From Streptomyces sp. NBC_00237 (GTDB lineage Bacteria > Actinomycetota > Actinomycetes > Streptomycetales > Streptomycetaceae): a stretch of DNA of 64,000 nt. The stretch is taken from contig NZ_JAPEMT010000002.1 in the NCBI RefSeq assembly GCF_026342435.1, positions 1,240,001 through 1,304,000 on the forward strand, in the 5' to 3' direction. The translations under genes were made by a program, and so were the position numbers. The notes below the pieces were generated by a model. That model did not search any database, was not told the origin of the DNA, and saw only the letters and a list, made by a program, of their open reading frames with translations. Below, piece by piece: positions 17,608 to 26,110 of this stretch (within the stretch, counting starts at the first letter, position 1; the number at the start of each line of letters is the position of its first letter).

Positions 17608-19860
17608 TCAGAAGAAGACGTTCCAGCTGTTCAAGTCTGCTTCCGGGGTGGCCTGTTCGAGCAGCCCGAGCCGTACGGGAGCCTCGTACAGCCGCCCGTC
17701 GCCCAGCCGCCGCCAGAAGTGCCGCAGACCGGGGGCGATGACCTTGACGACGTTCAGCTCCAGGTCGGGCCGGGTCTGGTCGAGGACGATCACCTCGGAC
17801 CCCGCCTCCCGGATGCGGTCCACCTGGTCGCGGATGCGCGCCGAGAGGTCGAATCCAGCCTGCGGGCCGACCTCGGTCGCGGGCTGCTCCGGGTCCGGCA
17901 GCAGCCACGGCTCCTGGTCCACCGTGGCGTTCTTGAGCCAGGTCAGGGTCTCCAGGTCGTCGACCAGGTAGGCGGTGTCGCCGTTCTCGTCGCGCGCCTC
18001 GATCATCGGGAGGAACTGGTTCAGCTCGGTGAGCGCCCGGAAGGCGGCGATCCGGGGGTCGGGGTGCGCCCCGAAGCCGACCATGATGTCCTCGACGTCG
18101 TGCCGCCGCCGGGAAGCGGCGACGTACACCGGCATGCCCAGGTCGAAGCTGATGTCGATCATCCAGAGGTCGCGGTCCATCGCGTCGTAGTACGACCGGA
18201 GTTGATCGACGTACGGGTCGTCGAGGGAGTCCATGTCGAAGGCCGGGCGGCGCAGCCGGTTGTACCACCACAGGGCGACGGCGTCGCGCTCGGTCAGCTC
18301 GCACAGGCCCTGGAGGATCGCCTCTTCGAGGGTGTTGCCCGCCGCGCTGCCGTTGGAGTCGGAGATGCAGAAGAAGTGCTCGTCGAGGTCGGGGTGGCCG
18401 TACCAGGCGTACGCGGCCGGGACGAGCCGTTCCTCGTCGTGGGTGAGGGACCAGCCGCGCGCCCAGTCGACGGGGGCGCTCTCGTCGAAGGGGTCGGGCA
18501 CCTTGTGCAGCCGGTTGGCGGGGTCCTGGTTCCAGGTCTCGCGGCCCGCGAGCTGGGCCTCGGAGAAGTGCAGCAGGCTGCGCGGGTGGACGGCGACGGC
18601 GGGGTCCAGTTCCGCGTACGCGGCCCGGCGTACGGCCTCGTCGCCGCGCCACACGCCCGAGTAGCGCTCGATGGCCTCGCAGACGGCGCTGACCTTGGCC
18701 TGGATCTCGCTGCGGCCCTTGCCGCCGCTCTGGCCGCGCAGGTTGCGGCGCAGCAGGTCCATGCTGTCGTTGACCATGGCGAAGTTGTGCCCGGCCGAGT
18801 AGCTGTAGGTCAGGGTGTTGGACTCGGGGGTGTGCGAGACGAGCCGGGTGATGGCGCCGAAGTGCGGGCTGATGTGCTTGTCGAGGCGGGCGAGGGTGTC
18901 CTCGGGGCGGTCGACCCGGTAGCCGCCGTCGCCGGTGTGCCGCGCCTCCTGCGTCGACAGCACGATCTTCGGGCTGCGCTCGCTGACCAGCCTCGGGTCG
19001 CCGCAGGCAGGGCACTGCGGCTGGCGCACGACCGCATGGGTCTCGGTGCGCAGGGTGGGCAGTTCCAGGGTGACCATCTGGCCGCAGAGCGTGGCGGGTT
19101 CGCCGGTGGCGGCGATCATCGCGGCTTCGGTGGCGAGGATTCCGGCGGCGGCCAGCACGCCCGACGAGAGGCGCGAGCGGGCCGGGTGGCGGGGCACGGT
19201 CTCGCCGCGCTTCCCGGCGAGGTAGCGCTCCAACTGCCGGTTCCCGGTGAGGCGTTGAGCCAGACAGGACCAGCATCCTGTGTGGTCCGGGGTGAGGAAA
19301 GGGCCGATCCACGGGGCGAGTCCGCTGAGCCGGGCCAGCAACCAGTTCTTACCCGCCGCGAGTTGGGCGGCGTTGCGCTGCTCCAGTACCGGGTCGAGAT
19401 AGTCGTCGACGAGGACGACGGACAGCCCCTCGTCCGGGACGGTGTCGATGTCTCCGGTACGGGCGGTCAGGCCGAGCCCGCGCAGCGCGTCGAGCACCGG
19501 TCCCGGGTCGACGCCCTCGGCCGCGCTGACGGTGACGGGCGCGGTGCCCAGGGTGCGCGCCGGGTCGATGCCGAGGGCGTCCCAGTAGGCGAGGGTCTCC
19601 TCGGGGAGGTCCGGGCGGCCGTCCGCGAGGTGACCGGCGGCCCCGAAGCGGGTGATCGCGGCGAAGACCGAGGGAATGGGGAGCGTGCCCGCGAGTTCCT
19701 GGACGATCTCCAGGACCGTACGGCGGCCGTCGAGATACGGCACGACGGCCGCGGCCGCCTTTCCGGGTACCAGGAAATCCTGGCCCTCCGCATAAAGAAA
19801 GACGCGCTCCCCTTCCGTCACCTCGACGTGGAAATGCGCCTTGAGACGCGGCTTTTCCAT
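17608..19860 (-). CDS. TOMM cyclodehydratase: fused E1-like leader-binding and YcaO domains
   Basis: A 750-aa fused cyclodehydratase. The N-terminal half (about 1-320) is an E1/ThiF-like domain that binds the leader, with the zinc cysteines in CWSCLAQRL near 196 and CPACGDPRL near 282. The C-terminal half is a YcaO ATPase (about 350-750) with GKGRSEIQAKVSAVCEAIERYSG, EEAILQGLCELTERDAVALWWYN and FRALTELNQFLP, the ATP/Mg2+-binding regions. It converts Cys (and Ser/Thr) of the precursor core to azolines. The C-terminus NSWNVFF is not the proline-rich end seen in many TOMM YcaO proteins. Start supported by GGGGGAG 4 nt before the ATG. First gene of the five-gene operon running to 9700, divergent from the LuxR-type regulator. 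Confidence 0.93.
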   Translation of the reverse strand: MEKPRLKAHFHVEVTEGERVFLYAEGQDFLVPGKAAAAVVPYLDGRRTVLEIVQELAGTLPIPSVFAAITRFGAAGHLADGRPDLPEETLAYWDALGIDPARTLGTAPVTVSAAEGVDPGPVLDALRGLGLTARTGDIDTVPDEGLSVVLVDDYLDPVLEQRNAAQLAAGKNWLLARLSGLAPWIGPFLTPDHTGCWSCLAQRLTGNRQLERYLAGKRGETVPRHPARSRLSSGVLAAAGILATEAAMIAATGEPATLCGQMVTLELPTLRTETHAVVRQPQCPACGDPRLVSERSPKIVLSTQEARHTGDGGYRVDRPEDTLARLDKHISPHFGAITRLVSHTPESNTLTYSYSAGHNFAMVNDSMDLLRRNLRGQSGGKGRSEIQAKVSAVCEAIERYSGVWRGDEAVRRAAYAELDPAVAVHPRSLLHFSEAQLAGRETWNQDPANRLHKVPDPFDESAPVDWARGWSLTHDEERLVPAAYAWYGHPDLDEHFFCISDSNGSAAGNTLEEAILQGLCELTERDAVALWWYNRLRRPAFDMDSLDDPYVDQLRSYYDAMDRDLWMIDISFDLGMPVYVAASRRRHDVEDIMVGFGAHPDPRIAAFRALTELNQFLPMIEARDENGDTAYLVDDLETLTWLKNATVDQEPWLLPDPEQPATEVGPQAGFDLSARIRDQVDRIREAGSEVIVLDQTRPDLELNVVKVIAPGLRHFWRRLGDGRLYEAPVRLGLLEQATPEADLNSWNVFF

Positions 19861-19972
19861 CGACTCCCCCAGTTCTACGGCCCGCGGTTCGCCGGTACCG
19901 CGTTGTCAGCGGCACCTCAGCGGTATCTCGGCGGCAACTCAAACATGGGGAAGTCGGGGGGTAAATGCTTCA

Positions 19973-20032
19973 CCGGATACGTACGGGCGGCGGCCGATAC
20001 GTAGGCTCGCGCGCTGGTCACGTACGTATCGG
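19973..20032. promoter_or_regulatory. Control region with three GATACGTA half-sites
   Basis: The 361-bp gap between the divergent cyclodehydratase (start 19860) and LuxR regulator (start 20222) holds GATACGTA at 19976-19983 and 19996-20003 and its reverse complement at 20023-20030. The outer pair forms an extended inverted repeat, CCGATACGTA (19994-20003) and TACGTATCGG (20023-20032), 19 bp apart. CCGATACGTAGGCT (19994-20007) recurs with one change upstream of the halogenase (24451-24464). Probably the operator of the cluster regulator. Confidence 0.55.
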
Positions 20033-20221
20033 AGGAGGATCGGGGCGGACCGGACGGGACCGGACCCCGGGGCGGAACGGACCGACATGAAGCGGAATAT
20101 GGAATTCCCATTTCATTCGCAGCGGCTCCACCGCTGACCCCTGCCCAGGATGGGCCCCATAAAATCCACCAGGATCATTTTCGGCCTTGATCTCCCCCCA
20201 CACGGCTGCAACATTGGCGCA

Positions 20222-22840
20222 ATGCATGAACCGAACGGGGAACTGCACCACCGTGAACGCGATACCGCGCAGTTGCGTGAATCCATGACCGAACTCGCCG
20301 CAGGCCGTCCCACCGTCGCCCTGGTCCACGGCGCCCGCGGCACCGGCAGGTCGACCCTGCTGCGGGCCGTGCCCGGCATGCTGCCCGGCGACGCCCTGGT
20401 GCTGCGCGCCCGGTGCCACCCCAGCGAGCGGGGTTTCGAGTACGGCATGGTCCGCCAGCTCTTCGATCCGGTGCTGGGCGGTGCCGTGCGCCGGGGCGAC
20501 CGGTCCGCGGACGGCCGGGGCGGGGCCCGGCGGCCGGTCCCCTCCCCCGGGGCGGCGGACCTGCCCACCCAGGAGGCGCTCCAGGACCTGCTGCACACCA
20601 CCCGTTCGCTGGCCGCCGACCGGCCGCTGGCGCTCCTCGTGGACGACCTCGTGCACGCCGACGCGGCCTCGCTGCGCTGGTTCGCGTACATCGCCCGCCG
20701 TCTCGACGACCTTCCGGTCCTGGTGGTGGCCTCGCTGCCCGCCGCCGCGCCCGGGATCGTGGAGGAACTGGGTTCGTTGCCGTATCTGCGCAGGCTGTGG
20801 CCCGAACCGCTCTGCGCGACCTGTACGGCGGACGTGGTCGACCTGGCCTTCGACGCTCCGGCGGACCGGGATCTGGCCGCGCTGTGCCATGCCGTGTCGT
20901 ACGGGAATCCGCTGGTGCTCCAGGAGTTGGTGTCCCGGCTCCGGCGGGCGCACGTACAGCCGCAGGCGCCCGACCCGGAGCAGGTGCTGTCGATCGCCGC
21001 GCAGGCCCTGGCGGCGACGACGCTGACCTGGCTCGACGAGGACGATCCGGCGGCCGGTGAGCTGCTGACCCAGCTGGCGGTGCTCGGGCCGGGCACGGAC
21101 GCGGCCCTGTGCGGCGCGCTGTCCGACCGGGGCGAGGCGCATGTGCTCCAGGCCAGGGACGCTCTCGTACGGGCGGGGCTGGTGCGGGCCGAGCCGGGGG
21201 CCGACGCGTTCGTGCACCCGGCCGTACGGCCCGCCGTGCTGGCCCGCGTACCGGCGCGGACGCGGCGGGAATTGCACGGGCGGGCGGCCGCCGTGCTGTG
21301 CCGGGCCGGGGCTCCGGCCCGGCAGACCGCCGAGCACCTGCTCAAGGCGGGCAGCGACTGGGGGCTCGACGTCCTGCGCAGCGCGGGCGCTCAGGCGGCC
21401 TCGGCCGGGGACCACCGGGACGCGGCGCGGTATCTGCGGCGGGCGCTGGCGCTGGTCGACGCGGCGGCGGGCGGGGGGCGGGCGGACGGGGAAGCGGGCA
21501 GGAAGCCGGGCGACGGGGAGGCGGGCGACCGGCGGGCCGACGCAGAGACCGATCTTGCGGAAACGTTCCATGAGCTGACGGTCCGGCTCGCGGCCGTCGA
21601 ACTGCACTGCGACCTCGACGGGGCGGCCCGCCAGGTCGCCGCCGTCGCCGCCACCGCACCGGACGCCGCCCGGCGGGCCGGGGCCCTGGCGGCGCTGGCC
21701 TCGCCCGCGCTGGTCGCCTCGGTCGAGGGGGCCCAGCCCTTCGTCCGGGCCTGCGGCGAGCTGGCGGCGCTGCCCGCCGCCGACCCCGGCCAGTTGCTGC
21801 GGCTGACGGCTCAGGTGCTGCTGGCCGGGCACCGCCCCCGGCTGCGGCAGGCCGTACGGGCGGCGGCCCGGCGGCCGGGCGACCCGGCGGCCGGTGCCTT
21901 CGCCGGGGCGCTCGCCGCAGCGGCGGCGGCCACCGGGCGGCTCGGTGCCGCACGCCGTCTCGCGGCCCGGGCCGAGGCCGCCGTCCGGCCGGACGCGGAC
22001 CCGCGCGCGGCCACCTCGACGGCCGCGCTGATCGGTGCCGCGCTGGCTCTGGCGTGGACCGGCACCGCCGGCGACCTCGGCAGGGCCAGCGCCCTGGCGC
22101 ACCGCGTGGTGGACACCGCACGGGCGTCGGACGACTTCGCGCTGGCCCCGCTGGCACTCCTCGTACGGTCCGAAACGGCGTACCGGCAGGGTGAGTTCGC
22201 CGCCGCGCTGGCCGACGCCGGGGCGGCCGTGCGCCGCGCCCGGGACCTGAACTCCGCCGCGCTCACGGCGGCGGCGGTCGCCTGTACGGCCCGGGCGCTG
22301 GTCGGTCTCGGGCGCGCCGGGGAGGCGGCGGTCCTGCTGGGCCGCGAGCCGACGGCGGCGGGCGACCACCCGTTCGTCCGGGCGCTGGTGCTTCAGGCGC
22401 AGGGCGTGGTGGCGGCGGCGCGCGGTGACCACGCCGAAGCGGTCGGCTTCTTCCTCGACTGCGGGCACCGGCTCGCGCTGCGCGGCATCACCAACCCGGC
22501 CTGTCTGCTGTGGCGGGCGCACGCCGCGCAGTCGTATGCCGCACTGGGCGAGCACGCGGCGGCGGTGACCATCATGAGCGGCGTCGGCCCCGGCACCGGT
22601 CAGCAGGAGGCCGGAAGGCCGTCGGCGGGCGGCCCGGCCCCCGGGCGGACCCTGCTCACCCCGGCGGAGCTGAGGGTGGTCGAGCTGGTGGTGCGCGGGC
22701 ACTCCAGTCTGGAAGTGGCCGAAAACCTCTTCCTCAGCAAGCGCACGGTCGACACCCACCTGGGCCGCATCTACCGCAAGTTGAAGATCCGCAGCAGGCA
22801 CGAGCTGATCGCGGCGCTGGGCACGGAACTCACGGCGTAG
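20222..22840 (+). CDS. LAL-type LuxR regulator with AAA ATPase domain
   Basis: An 872-aa large ATP-binding LuxR-family regulator. Walker A is GARGTGRS at about 37-44 and a Walker B-like LALLVDDLVHADAASLRW follows near 140. A long helical, TPR-like middle is Ala/Arg-rich. The C-terminal LuxR helix-turn-helix (LTPAELRVVELVVRGHSSLEVAENLFLSKRTVDTHLGRIYRKLKI) covers about 810-865. The ATG at 20222 was taken as start; a longer reading from 20150 lacks a ribosome site. It is the only regulator inside the TOMM cluster and is divergent from the cyclodehydratase operon, so it is the likely activator of the cluster, perhaps through the GATACGTA sites between them. Confidence 0.9.
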   Translation: MHEPNGELHHRERDTAQLRESMTELAAGRPTVALVHGARGTGRSTLLRAVPGMLPGDALVLRARCHPSERGFEYGMVRQLFDPVLGGAVRRGDRSADGRGGARRPVPSPGAADLPTQEALQDLLHTTRSLAADRPLALLVDDLVHADAASLRWFAYIARRLDDLPVLVVASLPAAAPGIVEELGSLPYLRRLWPEPLCATCTADVVDLAFDAPADRDLAALCHAVSYGNPLVLQELVSRLRRAHVQPQAPDPEQVLSIAAQALAATTLTWLDEDDPAAGELLTQLAVLGPGTDAALCGALSDRGEAHVLQARDALVRAGLVRAEPGADAFVHPAVRPAVLARVPARTRRELHGRAAAVLCRAGAPARQTAEHLLKAGSDWGLDVLRSAGAQAASAGDHRDAARYLRRALALVDAAAGGGRADGEAGRKPGDGEAGDRRADAETDLAETFHELTVRLAAVELHCDLDGAARQVAAVAATAPDAARRAGALAALASPALVASVEGAQPFVRACGELAALPAADPGQLLRLTAQVLLAGHRPRLRQAVRAAARRPGDPAAGAFAGALAAAAAATGRLGAARRLAARAEAAVRPDADPRAATSTAALIGAALALAWTGTAGDLGRASALAHRVVDTARASDDFALAPLALLVRSETAYRQGEFAAALADAGAAVRRARDLNSAALTAAAVACTARALVGLGRAGEAAVLLGREPTAAGDHPFVRALVLQAQGVVAAARGDHAEAVGFFLDCGHRLALRGITNPACLLWRAHAAQSYAALGEHAAAVTIMSGVGPGTGQQEAGRPSAGGPAPGRTLLTPAELRVVELVVRGHSSLEVAENLFLSKRTVDTHLGRIYRKLKIRSRHELIAALGTELTA

Positions 22841-22870
22841 CCCCGGACCTGCGGCGCGGCCCCGGACATC

Positions 22871-22907
22871 CGGAGGGCGGACCCCTGTCGACAGGGCCCG
22901 CCCTCCG
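22871..22907. terminator. Hairpin terminator between LuxR and halogenase genes
   Basis: CGGAGGGCGG (22871-22880) pairs with CCGCCCTCCG (22898-22907); the loop contains the palindrome CCTGTCGACAGG, extending the fold. It separates the convergent regulator and halogenase genes. Confidence 0.75.
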
Positions 22908-22931
22908 CCGCGTACGCCCTCAGCAGGGGGA

Positions 22932-24350
22932 TCAGGCGGACGCGTTCTCGACCGGCAGCGGAGTGCGGCGCACTCCGAGCCGGGGCTCGGTGACCAGGTA
23001 CAGGCCCGTGGCGTTGTCGTACTTCTCGCCCTCCGTCGTCTGCTGGGCGACCTGCGCGGCGAGCACCTGTCCGCTGATCGGGCGGCTGCCGCCCGCCCGG
23101 GCCGCGTCGTCCAGGTCGGCGGCGCCGGACGTGATCGCCGCGAAGGCCGCGCTGTCGGGGGCCGAGCGGACCGGGGCCTGCGTGTCGTGGCGGGCGACCA
23201 ACTCCGGGTAGCGCCCGCGTGCGAGGCGCTGGGCGAGCCAGAAGTAGGTGGCCTTGCCCCGGTACTGCTCGTAGAACCCGGCGACCATCGAGAACATCCG
23301 GCCGTACGCGTTGCGGTACAGCGACTCGAAGAAGGCGCGGGCCTCCTCCTCCGCCACGTCCCCTTCGTGCACGCCGAGGATCGACGCGGCGGCGAGCATC
23401 CCGCTGTACATGGCGAGGTGGACGCCGGTCGACAGGAGCGGGTCGAGGAAGCAGGCGGAGTCGCCGGTCAGGAAGTAGCCCGGTCCGCAGAAGCTCTTCG
23501 CCGCGTAGGAGAAGTCCTGTTCGACGCGGACTCCGGGGCGGTACACACCGGGCGCGACCAGGTCGCGCACCGTCTCGGATTCCTGCACCGCGTCCAGGAA
23601 GAGCCGTTCCATGCCGTCCGCGCCCGCGTATTTCTGCTTGCGGCGCAGGAAATGGTCCTGGTGGGTGACGAAGCCGACGCTGAATTCGTCGCCCTTCAGC
23701 GGAATGACCCAGTACCAGCCCTCGGGCGCGGAAATGACGTTGATGCCGCCGCGCGGAGTACGGGGAAGAAGCGATCCGCCCTGGTAATAGCCCCAGACGG
23801 CGACGTTGCGGAACACGTCGTGCGGTACGCGGTCCTGGAAGTGCCTGGCGGAGAGCATCCCGGCCCGGCCCGAGGCGTCGATGACGTAGTCGGCGTGCTC
23901 GGTGAGGCGGGTGCCCTGCCGGGTCCACTCGACGCCGACCGCACGCCCGTCCTCGAAGAGCACTTCGCGCACGTGGGCGCCCTCGACCACGTCCGCCCCC
24001 TGCGACGCGGCGTGCTTCAGCAGTACGTCGTCGAAGTCAGCGCGGTCCACCTGCCAGGAGGTCTGCGCGCCGGTGCCGAAGATCTCCGGCCAGTCGACCA
24101 CCCAGTCCTGCTCCGCGCCCCAGCGCAGCAGCAGCCCTTCCTTCACCTGGTAGCCGCGCCCGGAAATCTTGTCCAGGGCGCCTGCGAGTTCGATGATGGA
24201 CCGGCAGGACGTCGCCACGGATTCACCGATGTGATAGCGCGGGAAATGCGCACGCTCCAGCACTTTGACGCGTGCCCCCTGCCGGGCGAGCAATGCCGCG
24301 GCTATGGACCCCGCCGGTCCGCCACCCACCACCACTACCTTCGGCCCCAT
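22932..24350 (-). CDS. Flavin-dependent halogenase, phenol/pyrrole type
   Basis: A 472-aa FADH2-dependent halogenase of the CmlS/PltA-like group. It has the nucleotide-binding GGGPAGS (9-15), PRYHIGES (37-44), a lysine at about 70 (YQVKEGLLLRWG) where the haloamine-forming lysine lies, the halogenase motif WYWVIP (212-217) that separates halogenases from monooxygenases, and DPLLSTGVHLAMYSG in the flavin region. The ATG at 24350 is used; an N-terminal extension to 24617 is open but reads back through the neighbouring gene. It sits in a TOMM cluster whose core peptide contains one tyrosine, so halogenation of that phenol ring is the natural guess. No flavin reductase is seen nearby. Monocistronic, with its own upstream motif. 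Confidence 0.88.
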   Translation of the reverse strand: MGPKVVVVGGGPAGSIAAALLARQGARVKVLERAHFPRYHIGESVATSCRSIIELAGALDKISGRGYQVKEGLLLRWGAEQDWVVDWPEIFGTGAQTSWQVDRADFDDVLLKHAASQGADVVEGAHVREVLFEDGRAVGVEWTRQGTRLTEHADYVIDASGRAGMLSARHFQDRVPHDVFRNVAVWGYYQGGSLLPRTPRGGINVISAPEGWYWVIPLKGDEFSVGFVTHQDHFLRRKQKYAGADGMERLFLDAVQESETVRDLVAPGVYRPGVRVEQDFSYAAKSFCGPGYFLTGDSACFLDPLLSTGVHLAMYSGMLAAASILGVHEGDVAEEEARAFFESLYRNAYGRMFSMVAGFYEQYRGKATYFWLAQRLARGRYPELVARHDTQAPVRSAPDSAAFAAITSGAADLDDAARAGGSRPISGQVLAAQVAQQTTEGEKYDNATGLYLVTEPRLGVRRTPLPVENASA

Positions 24351-24450
24351 GGCATTCCCTCTTCTTCCGGGTGTCCCGTCCGGGCATTTCACCCGGGCTT
24401 TTCGTCCGGTCGAAACACTTCCACGGAAAGGGAAGCCGAGAGAACAGCCA

Positions 24451-24476
24451 CCGATACGCAGGCTGCGGATTACGTA
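24451..24476. promoter_or_regulatory. Cluster motif upstream of halogenase
   Basis: CCGATACGCAGGCT (24451-24464) followed by GGATTACGTA (24467-24476), about 100-125 bp upstream of the halogenase ATG. The first part matches 19994-20007 with one change; the second matches 33210-33219. It overlaps the last codons of the VOC gene. Confidence 0.5.
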
Positions 24477-25162
24477 CTCGAAGAGCGGGCCCCGGCGGTG
24501 GTGCGTACGCCGAAGACCGAGCCCCACGGGTCGCTGAGCAGCCCCGGCGCGAGGACTGCGGCGCCCGCCGCCCGCGCCCGCGTCTCGAAGGCGGCACGGT
24601 CGGCGACGCCGAAGCACGGCACCCAGCGCGTGGTGGCGTGCGCCTCACCGTCGGGCGGGGGCACCTCACGCGCGACCGCCGTACCGAACACGTCCTGGTA
24701 GAAGCCCACGTGGGCATGCGGCCGCGCACTGTGCAGCACGGCGTCGACGAGGGCGCCCGGCTCGTCGACGAGCACCACCCCTTCGTCGTGGTGCCCCTCC
24801 CAGAGCCCGAAGGGCGCACCGCAGGGATCGACGCCCAGGCTCAACCGGCCGTTCCCGCCGACCGGTACGGCGCTGACGGTGAAGCGGGCCCCGTGCTCCT
24901 CGGCGCGGCGCTGGGTGTGCGCGAGGTCCTTCGCGGCCAGGTAGACCGTCCACGCGGACCCGTAGCCGGGGCCCATCGGGCTCGGCCCGAGACCGCCGAC
25001 GATCTCGCCGCCGCGCAGGATCAGGTGGTAGCCACGACCTCCCTCACCGTGGAACTCCCAGCCGAGGAGAGGACCGTAGAAGTCCTTGGCTCCCGTCGGA
25101 TCGACGCCGACGTGATCGACCCAGCAGGCCGCTCCTTCGGCGTACGCCAGTCTGCGGGGCAT
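24470..25162 (-). CDS. VOC-family protein in RiPP cluster
   Basis: A 230-aa protein with two VOC modules: the first begins AACWVDHVGVDPTGAKDFYGPLLGWEF and ends DPCGAPFGLWEG, the second ends DPWGSVFGVRTTAG. The ATG at 25162 has GAAGGGAA upstream and gives the full first module. It resembles the VOC protein at 2222-2995. In a biosynthetic cluster such proteins can bind or destroy the product (bleomycin-resistance fold) or act as metal-dependent enzymes; no metal ligands are assigned here. Its first 142 bases overlap the 3' end of the preceding minus-strand frame, an unusually long overlap. Confidence 0.8.
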   Translation of the reverse strand: MPRRLAYAEGAACWVDHVGVDPTGAKDFYGPLLGWEFHGEGGRGYHLILRGGEIVGGLGPSPMGPGYGSAWTVYLAAKDLAHTQRRAEEHGARFTVSAVPVGGNGRLSLGVDPCGAPFGLWEGHHDEGVVLVDEPGALVDAVLHSARPHAHVGFYQDVFGTAVAREVPPPDGEAHATTRWVPCFGVADRAAFETRARAAGAAVLAPGLLSDPWGSVFGVRTTAGARSSST

Positions 25163-25989
25163 GGTGCGGTTCCCTTCGGGAGCGGCGGGCACAGGCGTGC
25201 GTCGAGCAGGTCGGCGGCCTCTTCGCAGCCCCCGGCGGGGGGCAGCAGCAGCCGCATCAGGGGGTTGCCGTCGAGCAGTCCCGCGGCGTCGGCGGGCCAC
25301 ACCGACGGGGCCCGGCCCCAGTCCTCCAGGCTCGGCCGGTGCCCACCGGCGGTGCAGAGCCGGACGAGGGTCGCCGGGCCGAGCCGGGCGTCGACCGGGA
25401 CGGTCTCCAGCAGGTTCTCGGGGCGGACCTGGAAGTAGGGGCCGGTCAGTGGCGACGTGGCGGGGCGCAGGTCCTGTTCGCGCAGGCCGCAGGCGTGGGC
25501 GGCCTCCAGGGCGGCGCCGCGCAGTTCCAGCGGGACCTGGTAGGGCAGGGTCTCGCCGGTCACGCGGTCGACGACCAGGCGCTGCCCGGAGACCATGCGC
25601 CAGCCGCGTGCGCCCAGGGCGAGCGCGAGCGCACTGCGCGGGGACTCCACTCCGCCGACGAGGGCGACCACCAGGCCCCCCTTGACCAGCACGGCGGCCT
25701 GGAGGATTCCGAACCGGTCGCCGAGCACGGCGAACGGCGGCAGCAGCGGCGGGACGCCGCCGAGCCCGTCGAAGGCGTGCCGCCTCAGCAGCCTGCCGTC
25801 GCCGTCGTGGACCCGTACCTCCTGGCCCGCCCCTTCGACCGACGCGAAGCGGACGGACAGTTCGGCCTGACCGATGACGCCCAGCTCCTCACGGAGATGG
25901 GGGCCGAAGAGAAAGGACAGATCCGCCAGGTCCACCGAGCCCATCACATGGAGCAGCACCCCGAAGAAATCCAGCATGAATATCGGCAT
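25021..25989 (-). CDS. HPr-kinase-like protein with degraded P-loop
   Basis: A frame of 322 aa with an N-terminal beta region (MPIFMLDFFGVLLHVMG...) and a middle segment VALVGGVESPRSALALALGARGWRMVSGQRLVVD. The latter is laid out like the P-loop of HprK-related proteins found in RiPP clusters (GxSGSGKST...GWRLLSDD), but the Gly-Lys-Ser/Thr core is absent. Catalysis by phosphotransfer is therefore unlikely; a binding role is possible. The ATG at 25989 has GGGGGAG 9 nt upstream. The last roughly 45 codons overlap the start of the VOC gene and look non-native, so the original stop was probably lost or a frameshift extended the frame. Family assignment is tentative. Confidence 0.55.
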   Translation of the reverse strand: MPIFMLDFFGVLLHVMGSVDLADLSFLFGPHLREELGVIGQAELSVRFASVEGAGQEVRVHDGDGRLLRRHAFDGLGGVPPLLPPFAVLGDRFGILQAAVLVKGGLVVALVGGVESPRSALALALGARGWRMVSGQRLVVDRVTGETLPYQVPLELRGAALEAAHACGLREQDLRPATSPLTGPYFQVRPENLLETVPVDARLGPATLVRLCTAGGHRPSLEDWGRAPSVWPADAAGLLDGNPLMRLLLPPAGGCEEAADLLDARLCPPLPKGTAPCPADWRTPKERPAGSITSASIRREPRTSTVLSSAGSSTVREVVATT

Positions 25990-26110
25990 CGCCCGCAACT
26001 CCCCCGAATCGGCCGGCCTTCACCTTAACGTCACAGGCGTGCCCATGATCTCGAACGTTCTTCACCAGAAAGGTATTTGACAGACACCCGATATATTCTT
26101 TGTGCATTCT

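Noticed and set aside
15904..20004. 1366-codon plus-strand open frame
   Set aside because: Antisense of the SagB, adaptor and cyclodehydratase genes; the sequence is compositional (Gly/Val/Glu rich) and has no domain. The minus-strand proteins have clear family motifs.
20018..22801. 927-codon minus-strand open frame
   Set aside because: Shadow of the LuxR-type regulator in very high G+C DNA; Arg/Gly/Pro rich, no motif.
26040..26110. Promoter from TTGACA near 26079 and TATATT
   Set aside because: Spacing between the two hexamers is only about 9 bp and neither flanking gene starts on that strand; noted only as an A/T-rich patch.
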